64,000 nt of DNA, taken from the NCBI GenBank assembly GCA_021234155.1, contig JAJEKV010000143.1:1383358-1447357 (forward strand), written 5' to 3'. The position numbers were made by a program, and so were the translations under genes. This stretch comes from Isoetes taiwanensis (taxonomy: Eukaryota; Streptophyta; Lycopodiopsida; Isoetales; Isoetaceae). Below, in pieces: positions 1 through 11,590 of the stretch; the stretch's first letter is position 1, and every line of letters starts with the position of its first letter. Under the pieces are notes generated by a model that was not told the DNA's origin, did no database searches, and saw only the letters and a list, made by a program, of their open reading frames with translations.

Positions 1-280
1 CCTTTTTATGTCCTTGGTCGTAGGAGTCCCTATTGCGGAAGCGCGATGTATTGTTTAGTTTGCACCGGTGATCGGGGATAGCAATTCATGGAATTGGCTG
101 AAGCGGATGAATTCCGAACCAGTTCCTCGCATGCGCGGTTTACTTTAGGCCGTATGAACATGATCTAAGTCATCCGAATGGGCCCCTCCCGGTGGATACC
201 AAATAAAACTTGAAAACGCATAAAAAAGGTGAACCACACTGCCAAGAAAGAAATTGTGCCTCCCTATCTCATTTATTTTG

Positions 281-1012
281 ATCATGACAGAAATTGTGTT
301 GGCTATGAGAGGCCTTAATCTGCGCAGAGAAATAGATTATTTTGTCTTTTGGGACAACAAGTTAGGGAAACAAAGATTAATGAGGGTTATGTGCACCATG
401 GCACTTTGAGAGCTGCTTTTGTCGGGTTGCTAAACAAAGAGGCGTAAACTCAAAGCTCGGTGTTGAAACACTCATATTTGTAGGCCATTCTCTTGGCTCT
501 GGTGTTGCTTCAATGATGGCAATATTGGCTGTAAAATTCCCTTTTCTAGTAGGAGCTATTTTTAGAAAGCGGGTCTGCTGCTATGCTATTGCTCCTGCTC
601 GATGTATGTCTCTTAATTTGGCAATAGAATATGCAGACGTGATCCATTCAGTAATTTTGCAGGTAACGTGATCCATTCAGTAATTTTGCAGGTAATGCTG
701 CTTGTCATGTTACATTCCTACATTTCACTGACTGTTCACTAAATGTATAATTTCTTTTTTGAAAGGATGATTTTCTTCCCCACGGACAAACCACGCCATT
801 GGAGGATATATTGGATGTTCTATACTAATTTCCTTTGGTTACTCATTTATAATGTTTCACAATCTTCCATGCCTTCTATGCACAAGATGCACAAGAGATA
901 CATGCTTTTCAGAAACAAAGCTGTACAGAGACCCTCGGCGATTATATGCACCTAGACGATCCTAGACGATTCTATCACATAGTCGAGAGGAAGTGGTGTC
1001 AGTAAGTATCTA
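281..1012 (+). pseudogene. Class-3 lipase remnant (diacylglycerol-lipase-like / calmodulin-binding HSP-like)
   Basis: Decayed alpha/beta-hydrolase lipase. Around 293-425 the translation reads a stretch containing LAMRGLNLRREIDYFV and, one frame over, NEGYVHHGTLRAAF. Around 468-540 it has the nucleophile elbow VGHSLGSGVASMMA (catalytic Ser in GHSLG), followed by CYAIAPARCMSLNLA. After a probable intron (about 660-760) a third piece contains DDFLP and then DPRRLYAPRR. This order is that of plant class-3 lipases annotated as calmodulin-binding heat-shock proteins or sn-1 diacylglycerol lipases. A frameshift near 358, a stop near 448 and further breaks after 800 make it non-functional. The start lies upstream of the recognisable part. 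The family call is firm; the exact subfamily is inferred. Confidence 0.7.
637..694. repeat. 29-bp tandem duplication at a lipase exon end
   Basis: A 29-bp unit (637-665) is repeated immediately and perfectly at 666-694. It spans the end of a lipase exon and its GCAG/GTAA junction. It is a local duplication that would shift splicing of this dead gene. Confidence 0.9.
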
Positions 1013-1649
1013 AGAACTTTTCTCTCCTCCTTGAACTGGAGTTGTATGGCATTGTAGAACTAATGTTGATGCTTGTTATTATGGAAAAAATGAGTGTCTA
1101 TAATGTTGCCATAGCTGACTTGCAGGTTTTAATGTCTGGCCATGCATGCCATATCTTATTTCTTATTTAGCACTGTCAGAGATGTTCTACTCTGAACATA
1201 TAGTAAGCTAGATTGCTAGTTTCTATAGATGGAGTTTTCATAAATGGTAAGCAAAAGTTGTTGATTTTGAATTCTTGCTGAAAATGCATTCTAATATCAA
1301 TAAGAATTCTCATTCTCATACAGATGAAATTCTTCGTTGTAGTGCTTGTAAGAAGACAATGCATACTATGCAACTTCTGCAAGTTTATGTGATGGTTTCC
1401 ATCAAGGATTCTATTATTCAATTTGGCTACATGAAGACCAAAGCATACTATCACATGTAAAAGCGCTTTTGAAGGTCATGGAACCTTTTACATTAATTGC
1501 GTCCTCTACTTTTGTTATTATGCTAGATATGGTTATACATGAAAAAGGCTTACACCTTGGCACTTATGTCCTTACATAAACAACCTCTATAGTGTATATT
1601 TCATGGCACTTACACACTTACATAAACAGGCTAACTGGCCCATAAGGTA
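1013..1649. other. No supported gene
   Basis: AT-rich sequence between the lipase remnant and the repeats that follow. Short ORFs overlap on both strands (1176-1460) without recognisable domains. Nothing supportable seen. Confidence 0.5.
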
Positions 1650-2040
1650 AACCTATGTTTGCTTTAGTTAGGGCCCGAAGGGCCCAAAATTTTTTTTAAT
1701 ATAACAATCAACACACAACTACCATTAACATTTTTAACGCAAACCATTGCATTTAACACATTTAAATTAAAATCCCCTTAAACCCCTTTGGTTTGGGTGC
1801 ATATTCACACGGGGTTCACGAGGGCACCCGAGCTCAAAAATATATTTACAATACGTGTACAAAATTAACACCATTAAGTATATTCTCTCAAATCTTATAG
1901 TATTTCGCAAACCTTAATATACATTATACAAAAACTTGTACATGTATACCCCACAAACGAGGATCGCTATGTACGGTCCAGATCTTGGAATAAAGGGCAA
2001 ATATGCCCATCCGACAGCTCTCCCTGGATCCTAGGATGAG
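1650..2040. repeat. Dispersed repeat, copy 1
   Basis: Shares an extended diverged match with 5025-5375. Common landmarks are a GGGCCC/GGCCCGGAAGG-type start, an AT-rich stretch, CCCCTTAAACCCC, and CACAAACGAGGATCGCTAT followed by AAATATGCCCATCC. Both copies are in the same orientation. Probably part of an LTR or non-autonomous element. Confidence 0.6.
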
Positions 2041-2754
2041 TGCCTATATAGACGTCTTAGGACTCGAACGGGCAGGTGAGCCTTGATTTAGGGGATTAAG
2101 GGAGTAAGTCCCATGATGTGGGGGTCATTGATGTGGCACGTGTTCTCTAGCACACCCAGGGATCCATCATGCCCGGGGAGTGGATGCCTCCCTGACCTGC
2201 CTCATCGGACCGGGGAGATGTAACTTGGAGTAGTCTCATAGGGTGATTCCATGAGATTGCGTCTCCGGAAGGCTACAATCACGCCATAGCATGTTTCAGC
2301 CTATCTGCAAAGTGTGCACAGGAGGGGCGAATGGAATGGACTACCCTAGCCATTGTTCTATGTCAGCCAACGCCATGTTATACCTCTGTCTACTGCTATC
2401 TTGAGGTCCTGACTAACAGTCGACCCCAGTCTGAGTCCAAGGTAGAGTCCTTGTTTATGATATATTGTTTATGTTATATTGTAGATGATGACGATGATGG
2501 ATGGACCACCCTTCGTGGTGGTATATTATTTTGAGCATGATTGCTGTGTGCTAATATGTATGTACGCTTCCGCCGTATAGGATTCCCAAAGAGGACGTGG
2601 GATGAATGACACCTCTGTGTTCCTCACCTAGATGCTTGGCCATCCCAAGTGGGCTGAGTTAGACGGAGGGCCTTTCAATGGCGACGTAGTTGCCACGGAG
2701 GGGAATTCCCCATATTTGTACGATGGGAGCATCGTATAGATTCAGGGAGCGTCA
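2041..2754 (+). mobile_element. Diverged solo LTR-like copy of the Gypsy LTR family at 26.5 and 36.7 kb
   Basis: The stretch 2211-2360 is the reverse complement of the LTR found at about 26.87-27.03 kb and again at 37.07-37.23 kb; it shares a GGAGATG block, CATGAGATTGCGT, and GCACAGGAGGGGCG. Its right end, GGGAGCGTCA at about 2745-2754, is exactly the terminus of LTR A in opposite orientation. The left limit is unclear. No PBS or internal region is attached, so it is read as a solo or fragmentary LTR. Confidence 0.6.
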
Positions 2755-3213
2755 CAGTTATTGCTTATTACTTTTAAGATTCTGATTTATAGCTTGGTAG
2801 TTATTTTTTGAGGTTCTCCTGACATTTTTCCTAGTTAATCCACATACATCTAATTAATAAAACATTCCATGAATGAGGCGTGTAATACTAATTTCCATCT
2901 AGCCTCCTACTTTGAAATGTAGAGAAGTTTCTAATGACTCGGATGTCAGCTTGGCCTATAAAAATAGAGGTGGCTCTTTTTGACTACAGAGCAAAATTTG
3001 GCATGACCATTTTTGTTCTGTTTTAGACCCCATTGACTTCATTGAATCTCTTTATATTCTCACCACATAAGACCTTCCAATATATTTCTATACTTCTACA
3101 AGAACACTTAAAGTGGCTAGAGAAAAAGCAGCCAGTGTAAACTTTTGTAAGTTTAGACCATCTTCAATAAAAAAGTATTTCCAAAACAATTAAATTCCTA
3201 TGCAAAGTAATCA
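2755..3213. other. No supported gene
   Basis: Sequence between the LTR fragment and the LINE tail. No coherent ORF or recognised motif. Confidence 0.5.
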
Positions 3214-3960
3214 ATTTTTTTTTTTTTTTTTTTGAAGGACTTGAGCCTTAATTATCCAGAGAAAGTTACAAAGTACAATTGGGGAATAAAAACTCAGTGG
3301 AGAGAATGTCCACCAGAGCAAAAACACCCCACTCAAATACAACATCTAAATAGTATGAAGAGCAAGCAAAATCTCATGAGTAAGTGTGAATATGGATAGT
3401 GTTCCCAAATACGGCTCTTTGCCTCATTAGCAATCGAGGAGCACCTGAATGCTTTGACAATTCGTTGTTAGACATTGAGAAGGACCTGTGCATCTGAACA
3501 AGCAAGACCTTTGAGTATAAGAAGATTCCTTCTTTTCCAAATGGACCAGATGATCCATGCAGAAGCCAAATGAAACGTCCTTTTTGCCAAATTTTCCCAA
3601 CCATTTGGATAGACTGCTAATAACACCCTTTGGCTATTCAATTGCAATGAAAGAGGCCTTGAAGCCACAACCAAGCATGCCTGATATGTCTACACAAGAA
3701 GAAGCAATGCTCAATTGTCTCGTCCCTCTGTGCACATAAGGGACAAAGTCACGCGGATACCTCACGGGCCGAAATCATGCACCGAGAATATTAACGCTTG
3801 AACAACGATGAATGACTTGTCACCATAAAACAGATACTTTGGGATGGAGCAGTTTATCCCAACCCTTACATTCAAAACAAGGTCATTTCTTCTCTTCACA
3901 ATTTTGCTTGTATTTGTAGTATAAGACAAGATGTTGTTTACATACCAAAGCACTGAAAAC
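3214..3960 (-). mobile_element. LINE 3' end (same family as the LINE at 5.5-8.4 kb)
   Basis: A T19 tract at 3215-3233 is the poly(A) tail of a minus-strand LINE. The sequence beside it ends GTCCTTCAAAA on the minus strand, as does the plus-strand LINE at 8.36 kb. The minus-strand translation at 3674-3468 includes FHLASAWIIWSIWKRR, matching FHLASGWLLWSIWKRR of the other copy; this is the tail after the zf-RVT domain. The copy is strongly 5'-truncated and its right border is uncertain. Confidence 0.7.
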
Positions 3961-4890
3961 AACTACCTACAGGAAAATGGTGTACAACAGAGGTTCTTAC
4001 TTTTTATTTTCCCCATAGCCTTGCAGATACCTGCCACTTGCTTTCCAGTATATGCTTATATCTTTCTTTGGTATTATCTTCAACATAGAAGGCTCAATGA
4101 AGACTAAGATTGTCCAGCAGAAAAATGGTGTACAATTTGCATGTCACAGGTCCAATAGATTGACATTTCCATCTCTCTTGCCTTGCAGATTCTGGTCATT
4201 ACTTGCTAGTATATGCTACTATTTATGCATATCTTTCTTTAGGCAAAGATCGTCATGCCATTCTTTGTCCTCCTTGTTTTGTGTGAGGGCAACACCATCT
4301 TGGCGCTCTGGACCAGATATTGCATATCCAGATTCTCATCCATAGGCTAAATATACTGCTAAGTTACCTTCTCGGATCAATTTCCTTAATTTGTTTAAGC
4401 ATTCAGGACTAAACGTTACACTACAAGACTTGCTTCTGTCCATAGATGGAGCTATGGAAAAAGAGTGCTTTTTCTCTCCATCCTTGAAGCGGTCTCTACT
4501 TCTACAAAATATTCAGATTCAAGCACGAATTAAGCTCCATGATTATGTACGTGACACTATGGTAGGAAGTATGTTATGATGAAGAATGGTCTCATGTGTA
4601 ATGCATAAATTTATGTTGATATATGCATCAATTATGTTGTAGGCTATTTATTTACACATTATGTGATTGCTCCATCATGATTCCTTCTTTATATATCCAT
4701 CATTACATGTTTGTATATTGCACGCTAGAGGCAACATGTAGCGGCAACATGCACCATAGGCATGTGTATTTTTTTTAATGGCCCTTAGGAGTAACCTAGG
4801 TTCAACTCCTGAGGTCTTCAGCCATTATATAACCATTACATATCCTAATTGTTATATGATTTGTTTTTTGGTCTTTTCAATGCCCTGAAG
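3961..4890. other. No recognised gene
   Basis: Two short plus-strand ORFs (4052-4345 and 4391-4579) have no family I recognise. Otherwise AT-rich and unassigned. Confidence 0.45.
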
Positions 4891-4892
4891 GA

Positions 4893-4950
4893 AGCAAAAA
4901 ATAAAAAATAAAAAATAAAAAATAAAAAATAAAAAATAAAAAATAAAAAA
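4893..4950. repeat. (AAAAAAT)n microsatellite
   Basis: About eight perfect 7-bp AAAAAAT units in a row, with A-rich flanks. Confidence 0.95.
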
Positions 4951-5024
4951 AATTTAGGCAAACACAAACCATTAGCCCTTACAATTGTTCCATAAAACCT
5001 TTTTGTTTGGGTCTTGTAATATGT

Positions 5025-5469
5025 CTTTTTCTAGGCCCGGAAGGAGCCAAGGTTTTTTTTTTACTTAACACAAATCATTACATCTAATACTAAAATTAAA
5101 TCCCCCTTAAACCCCTTTTGGTTATCCCTCCTTAAACCCCTATCCATGGGGTGGCGTAAAACAACGAGCCCTTTTGTTACACCCTAAAATTGTAAAATAC
5201 ATGTATGAAATCAACACTATTTAGTACATTTGCTAAAAAACTTATAGTATGTTGCAAGCCTCATTATATAGTATACAAAATTTTGTACGAGCATACCCAC
5301 AAACGAGGATCGCTATCTACGGCCTAGATTGAGGAATAACTTGCAAATATGCCCATCCAACAGCTCTCGATGCCGGAGTCACCCCCCATGTGAATATGCA
5401 CCCAAACCAAAGGGGGTTTCACGGGGGATTTAATTTTAGTATTAGATATAATGATTTGTATTAACCCTT
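5025..5469. mobile_element. Dispersed repeat copy 2, ending in a long inverted repeat
   Basis: 5025-5375 matches the repeat at 1650-2040. In addition, about 5074-5126 (ACACAAATCATTACATC, then AAATCCCCCTTAAACCCC) is the near-perfect reverse complement of about 5409-5467. That makes arms of ~55 bp around a ~280-bp core, as in MITE-type non-autonomous DNA elements. The LINE at 5470 inserted at the right arm; its target duplication lies inside that arm. Confidence 0.6.
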
Positions 5470-5862
5470 CAAATGTGTCGTTCACAAGCCCCTACACCAG
5501 GTATTCGAGAGAAAGAGCTATTGGCAGAAATAAGAAACATTGAGTCGATACATGCAACTCAAGCTCGCGTTAAGGCCGGTTTGGATTGGTTTAAATTGGG
5601 AGATAGGTGCTCTCACTTCTTCTTTAAGGCGGCAAGGAGAAGACGTGTGTCAAGCTCCATATCTTCGCTACTTCTACCTGATGGCTCTGAAATTTACGAT
5701 CTTTGCTTGCATTAAAAGCGGTTTCTTTTTATCATTTCTCTTTTTTGCTGTCGGGTCTACGCCCTTCCAAGAGGACATGCAGGAGGCAGTTTTATCTAAG
5801 ATTCATCCTATTATTTCCCCACAGTAGCGTGTTCAGTTGGATCAACTATTACTGTCAATGAT

Positions 5863-6887
5863 TTGCATTCTGCTGTAGACTCTTTAAAGAAGAATAAGTG
5901 CCCAGGCTTGGATGGTTTTCCTGCAGAGTTTTTCCAAACTTATTGGAATTGGCTTGGTGATGACGTCTTCAATGCTTTCTCTGAGTTTAGCGGTTCGGGG
6001 AGCTTGGATAAGATCATCAACACTGTTGCATCTCCCTTATTCCTAAGTGCAAAGAGCCTAAAACTATCTCGGTTAGCCTTTATAACTTTGTTATCTCTAC
6101 GATTGTACAAGATCTTTGCTAAGGCCTTGGCGGAGAAAGTGAGGGATATCTTGGCAGAGTCTATCTCCTCCACGCAATCAGGATTTTTACCTAAGCGTTG
6201 TATTCTTGATAATGTGGCCACCGCTTATGAGGGGATGTATTGGGCGCGTCTTAAGGGTCAGCGCATTGTATATCTCAAATTGGATTTTTCTAAAGCCTAT
6301 GACAGTATAGATTGGAATTTCCTACAAAAATGCCTTCTGACATTGGGATTTGGAGAGTTGTTTACTAGAGATGTTATGAAGCTCCATCTTTCTGCTCGGT
6401 CTACTGTGCTTTTTCACCGTCGGCTGTGTTTCCTGTTGGTAGAGGAGTTCGACAAGGATGTCCCCTTGCCCCGTTATTGTTCACCATTGTGGCAGAGGTA
6501 CTTTCCCAGCTATTCTCTTCGGCTACTCAAGATGGCATAATTCAGGGATTGACTATGGAGGATGGTTCTCAAGAAGTGTGTAATCAGTATGTCGATGATA
6601 CATTTCTCTTTCTAGTGGCTGAGGATGATAATCTTCAGAATGCTAAGCTTCTGCTGAACTCTTTTTCCCTGGCATCAGGGGTTCTTGTTGGGTGGCTAAA
6701 GTGCTCTGCTTTATGGACTTTGGATGTGGATGTTCCTCCTTGTGTTTACGAGTATCCGTGGAAAATGCTTTCTCAAGGGAAGGCCACTAAACTCTTGGGC
6801 ATTCCTGTAGGTATACATATCTCTACTTCAGATGCATGGGATGTTATAGTGGAAGGCCTGCGTAAGCATCTTTTTGGTGGAATCTGA
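5863..6887 (+). pseudogene. LINE reverse transcriptase (frameshifted)
   Basis: RT domain of the LINE, split over two frames at about 6420. The first part has NKCPGLDGFPAEFFQTYW (RT motif 1 region), SGFLPKRCILDN and the motif A block LKLDFSKAYDSIDW with its catalytic Asp. The second part has GVRQGCPLAPLLF (motif B) and NQYVDDTFLF (motif C, catalytic YVDD). All catalytic residues are visible. Motif order and the thumb-like segment LLGIPVGIHIS are those of plant L1-clade LINEs. One frameshift removes activity. Confidence 0.93.
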
Positions 6888-7029
6888 CTAAGCTTTCTCC
6901 GGCGGATAGTAGTTGCTAAGCGGGGTTCTCAGCAACACTCATGTGTATATGGCATCATGTCGTGCTTGCCTCACAAACAAAGTTTCAAGAGGTTGTCGCA
7001 ATTGTTAAGTAACTTCATTTGGGCGCATC

Positions 7030-8254
7030 TTGAGGCGAGGTGTAGTTGTGAAGGTCGCGTGGTCCACACGTATCAAACCAAAATTTGCTGGAGGTCTAGG
7101 TATGATTGACTTTCATTTACAGAGTAAAATTATGATATCTAAGTTCATTTGTCGCTACTTGGTGGGTATGGTACATTCGCCTGGAATGAAATTGGTTGCG
7201 CAAGCACTTGAGCAGTGTATTCCTTTTGGGAAACCGGCACTTAGGGCAGTTCTTCCTTGGTGTCTCTTTTATCAGCTTCATCCATATCCGAATGCTTCCC
7301 CCTTCTTGAAGGGATTGCTTGATTCTTGGGAGATAGTTCGTGTACTATTTAAGATTAATCCAGGTGTATGTCCACCGGTAGGTTCTCTGTGTTGGTGGAT
7401 TCCTCTGGATAACCACATGCCTCTGTGTGCTACTGTTCATCCATTGACTCAGCAGCGGTGGAGGCGTGCTGGTATTCTCACAGTTGATGCTTGGTATGAG
7501 GTAGGACACTTGTTGACTTGGGATGCTTTTCAGACTAAGTTTATGCTATCTCGATGGGACAGAACTCTGTGGCAAAAGCTGGCTGGCATTCTGCCAGTCG
7601 CTCCTTCACAATCAGTTGATGTGCCTCTTTGGACTGGTCCCCAAATTGTTAATGCACAACGTCTTGTGCATTCGTTATATCAAAAGCTGGTTGATGTTGA
7701 CATTGTCCCCCCTCGGGCTGGTTGGCGACTCGCATTCCCCTCCTCGAAGGGCGTATGTGGTCCCTGGGTCCGGAATAAATTCTTTGCATCCCAAAGTTTC
7801 TACCTTATGGTGGCAACTCCTTCCGATGTCTGCTGGGGTTAATGTCTTTGGTTCATAAGTTTTATCCCGCATTTGAACTACGCCCCTTGTGTAGCGGCAA
7901 GTTGAGAGTATCGAAACCTTTGCTTTTTCTATGTGACCAAGTTCAGCCAGTTTGGTCATGGTTACTATCTCTCTTCCATGTGGTCTTGACTAGCCAGCAG
8001 GTGCTTCTCGCCATTTATCCTTCCACTTAGACAGCTTGCAGCAACAGGCTTTCCACTTAGCTTCAGGCTGGTTGTTGTGGTCTATTTGGAAAAGAAGGCG
8101 AATGTATATCTTCAAGGGCTTATCAATTACTGTGGACCAACTTCTTCATGAGGCGCAAGATAGATTGGTGAAGGCATACTTATGTTCTCAGCTTGCTCCT
8201 GAGAAAAAACGTTTGATTTTTGAGGAATATTTGGGTATCTTATCTTATGCATAG
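7030..8254 (+). pseudogene. LINE C-terminal region with zf-RVT (frameshifted)
   Basis: Downstream part of the LINE ORF2. 7030-7842 encodes 270 aa of the connection region (FAGGLGMIDFHLQSKIMISK is typical of plant LINE ORF2). The continuation to the C-terminal tail (FHLASGWLLWSIWKRRRMY) is in other frames to 8254. This region usually holds the zf-RVT and RNA-binding part. Not translatable as one protein. Confidence 0.85.
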
Positions 8255-8534
8255 ACAGGTGGCTGCACTCAGTGGATTATCTTTGTCTGCTGAGATTTTA
8301 TTCCTATCTCTGCATCTATGTGTGTACTTCTTTTGGAATTTTGAATAAAAGTGTGTCGTCCTTCAAAAAAAAAAAAAAATTTGTATTAACCCTTATGGTA
8401 GCATTGGATGACGGAAACAATAACTTTACGATAGTTCAGGATCTTATTATGGCCCCTATTACAATGGTTATGGTTTGGCAAGGACATCTCAATATGTTTA
8501 ATTGGTGGTTTTGAGTAATTACATCACCAATGGA

Positions 8535-9415
8535 TGAGTGTTTGGATTTCAAGTCCGGCAATTGGCAACTTCATGTTGTGCCGGAAGACATGCATACAAC
8601 AACATGAGAAACAACATTTGGGACATTATGATTTCTAGTCATCTCTTTTGTCTCATAAATATGGCGGCTTCCTTTGGGAGGCTACTGGGGCGAATCTTTG
8701 AGAATGTGGACGGTCATTTTATGGTTGCTTTTCTGTGATGCTATCTTGGTTTTAGCAAGATTTTGGAAGAACATTATTTGCATCTACAAGAGGTTCTTTT
8801 CTTGTTTGTGAAAAAGAAAGCATCGCCCTCAATATTAAGAAAAAGTGTATGCTTTCAATCAGAAATTAAATCCTTAGACCATATTGTTTGTAGTGAAGGT
8901 CTCCAGTGGATCCTAGCAAAGTGCATGCAATTTTGAGTTGGCTGATTCCATCTTTTATGGCTGCTTTGCATTCCTTTGTAGGATTGTGCAGTTATTATCG
9001 CATTGCTTCAACGCGCTACTTATTAGTAGAAAAAGATGTAACCCATTTATGGACTGATAATCACCAAGTTGCTCTTCAAGCTTTGGATGATGCTATGGTT
9101 CATTCTGTGCTGCATTTACCAAAGTTTGGAGATCGCAAAGTGGAATCCTAAAGTCGTTATAATATGTAATAAAGAAATTTTAGTTGTTATACATTCTTTG
9201 GAAGTTTGATGTCAATATGTCTTGGGTTCTACCATCCATATTGTGACTGATCATCAAAGCATTAAGCATGCGACTTTATTTGAACGTCAACGTAAGTGGA
9301 TTTCTTATATGCAGGAGTACAAAAAATTTCTGTAGTGAATTATCAGCCGAGTAAGTACAATGTGGATGTTGATACTTTACTCGATAAGGATAAGAGGTTT
9401 GTTCTATGTCCATTG
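8535..9415 (+). pseudogene. Gypsy reverse transcriptase/RNase H fragment
   Basis: Translation shows LDFKSGNWQLHVVPEDM (the lDl.SGYhQi..eeDi block), FGRLLGRIFENV, the position of the YxDD motif mutated (AFL, stop, CYLGFSK), then KILEEHYLHLQEVLF, EGLQVDPSKVHAILSW and FVGLCSYYR, in the canonical Ty3 RT-to-RNase H order. The RNase H tail YQPSKYNVDVDTLL appears at about 9345. Catalytic residues and frame are lost. Confidence 0.88.
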
Positions 9416-9689
9416 TGTAGTCTGATCAGTTAAATGAATAGAAACATTTTAATGCAACTAATCCAGATTATGAAGATATTTGGTTGATGGCTTAAATTAG
9501 TAATGCTTTTAGATATAAGATAACGGGTGGTTTCTTATATAAAAGGTCCAAAGTTATATATTGTTTGTGCCTTTCGGCAACTTATTCTTCGGATAAACTA
9601 TGATGCACCTAATGTAGGCCACGGAGGGATTCCTAGGCTAAGATTGAACCCTAGTTCGCTTGGCTTGGCTTACGTTGGGATGTGATGGT

Positions 9690-9995
9690 TACGTGCCAAA
9701 AGAATAGAATAGAATAGTTTTTTTATCGTCCACTGAGACCAATCGGCCTATGGGACCCAGAAGGCGCTCAGCAAACTTATTACTGTCCGGGTTAAAAAAC
9801 CCTCGCCCCGAAGGGTTTTCGAGGGAAAAACCGTGGCAGTAATAAGAATGTTGTCAAATTGTACAAGTATACATCATCAGGAAATAAATATGTATGTACA
9901 TGTCAAGCGCGTGCCCGAGGACATAGCTGATCTCACATGTCCATGACCTCCTGAAGGTATGATCCTAGCACCCGTACGGATGCCGTGCTCAAAAG
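9690..9995 (-). mobile_element. LINE 3'-UTR insertion with (CTATT)n tail, copy 1
   Basis: On the minus strand this is a ~280-bp 3' UTR ending in CTATTCTATTCTATTC. The same sequence occurs at 55156-55340 and 56568-56900; in the last case it is contiguous with a LINE reverse transcriptase. The copy is therefore an extreme 5'-truncated LINE, inserted in the Gypsy integrase. CAAAAG on both sides may be a short target duplication. Confidence 0.75.
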
Positions 9996-10369
9996 GACTT
10001 AAGAAGCACTTAAGAAACCTCATGGTGTTCCTATGCCTTTGTGTAGGCTACAAAGTAAGTGGAAACAACGAGCCGTAGAAGAATAAAATGATTTGGATAA
10101 TTGCTTATTGTTTGACTAAGCAAGCACATTGTGTTATCTCAAACTGAAAGACAAAAAGTTCACAAGAACATTTTGGAAGGCACTATTTATGCAATTAGAA
10201 ACAAAATTAAGGTTTTCCACTACTTGTCATTTGCAGACTGATGGATGGTGGTTAATAAGACTAGTTCTTCCATCTTAATGGGATTTGTCAATAAACATCA
10301 AGGACATTAGGAACTTTACATGCCTATTGGTGATTTTCTGTATAATAAACACCATTTAGTCTACCATTA

Positions 10370-10960
10370 AAATGACACCTTTTCAAGCAGTCTATGGTCA
10401 GTCGATTCGGGATCCACTCTTTGGAGTGTGTAATGATGTCCCAGCTGCTTATGATTTCATTCTTGAGCATAAAGATCTGATAGACTTGCTTTAGGCTTCT
10501 CTTCATGATGCCCAAGTTAATTTCAAAGAAGAAATCATCTAAGATACTAGCAAACAATGGCTTTTAAGGAAGGTGATTGGGTGTAGATGAGGATTCACAA
10601 ACGTCATTTTAAGAAGGATACGCGCAAGAAAGACCTTAAGTAACTTGGCGCCTCGGTTCCATGAATCATTTCAAGTCATTAATGTCGTTAAGGATACTGC
10701 ATATAAGTTGAGATTACCTCAAGGTTGGAAAATGCATGATATCCTAAAACTCTCGTTTTTACACGCTTATCAAGGAAAGTATTTCCCTCAAGTAGGGCAG
10801 ATAAGTGAAGCAGAATTGATTGAGGATCCATAGTCTTTTGAGCTGGAAATTCTGAATGATAAATCCACTAGTGGTTCTAAGCAATATTTGGTTAAGTTTG
10901 TCAATAAGCCTTTGGAGGACGCTTCATGGAGGTTGTGGCAATTTGTTAGAAGCCTATTCT
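10370..10960 (+). pseudogene. Gypsy integrase C-terminus and chromodomain remnant
   Basis: 10370-10420 reads TPFQAVYGQ, the conserved integrase block. 10645-10833 reads APRFHESFQVINVVKDTAYK then LRLPQGWKMHDILKLSFLHA, equivalent to the GPF.V...G..AYrL.LP...HpVFHVS.L block. 10840-10960 reads SGSKQYLVKFVNKPLEDASW, the yLVKWkg.p...ATWE core of an integrase-linked chromodomain. Frame breaks and stops throughout. Confidence 0.85.
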
Positions 10961-11116
10961 GATATATTTTCTTTTTAGGAATATAAAGACCAAAAGGGAC
11001 AAGATATTGAGTATTAGTCGGCCTAAAAGAGGGCCAATAAAGGACTATGCTAAGATGGCAAAAGGACTCTAGAACCCTTGCCGCAGAGGACTGCTGCAAT
11101 GTCAAGGGGGAGGGAA

Positions 11117-11590
11117 TGCGATATACATAGGACGTGGAGGCCAAAGAAGGTGTGGAGTTGCCATTTTGGCAGTAGCCCACTATGGCTCTTTATAAAAGGG
11201 GCGTCCGTATTTGGAGGCATGTCCAAAGGTGGCCCATCCCTTTTAGTGCTAGGGTTTGCTAGCTATAAAGATGCTTGGGGGAGAGCTCGTGGGGCATTCG
11301 ATATCGATGTGGAGCTCGTGGTTGGGTGGCGAGTATAGTTAACACGTCATTTGTTCATTTCAACTGTGCATTATGATTATGGAACTGTATAACTGGAACA
11401 AAAATCCAATTTCAATCCTCCTCTCTAGAAAAGTTTTCTCGTTTTCCAGATTATCCCAGTTGTGCCGCATGTAGTTCATGCCATTTCCTCCAACTTGGGT
11501 TGTGGGGAGTTTAGGCAAGTATTGGCCAATTGACTGATGTTGAATGCTAAAAACAAAAATCAATTTCTGAAGAAAGGGCAAAATGACACT
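11117..11590 (+). mobile_element. Gypsy 3' LTR (right end uncertain)
   Basis: Starts TGCGATATAC directly after the polypurine tract. Contains a TATA-like CTTTATAAAAGG at about 11189-11200, consistent with a U3 promoter. No second LTR is present in the window to define the right end; the limit given is an estimate. Confidence 0.55.

Larger units (their letters stand above)
5470..8379 (+). mobile_element. 5'-truncated L1-type LINE with poly(A) and perfect 15-bp TSD
   Basis: Non-LTR retrotransposon lacking ORF1 and endonuclease. The order is: endonuclease-RT linker (5473-5715, VKAGLDWFKLGDRCSHFFFK), reverse transcriptase (5863-6887), connection and zf-RVT region (7030-8254), then 3' UTR and A-tail at 8366-8379. 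TTTGTATTAACCCTT occurs at 5455-5469 and at 8380-8394 and is a textbook target-site duplication. At least three frame breaks (near 5715, 6420 and 6890) make it dead. Confidence 0.93.
8530..11116 (+). mobile_element. Decayed Ty3/Gypsy chromovirus pol, interrupted by a LINE tail
   Basis: Internal region of a Gypsy element: RT then RNase H (8535-9415), integrase (from about 9560, continuing 10080-10830), chromodomain-like end (about 10830-10960) and polypurine tract GGGGGAGGGAA (11106-11116). A LINE 3' fragment (about 9690-9995) sits inside. There are many stops and frameshifts. The gag, protease and 5' LTR are absent, so the 5' half is lost. Confidence 0.85.

Noticed and set aside
4427-4440. CACTA terminus (CACTACAAGACTTG)
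   Set aside because: No subterminal repeats or partner end around it; chance match.
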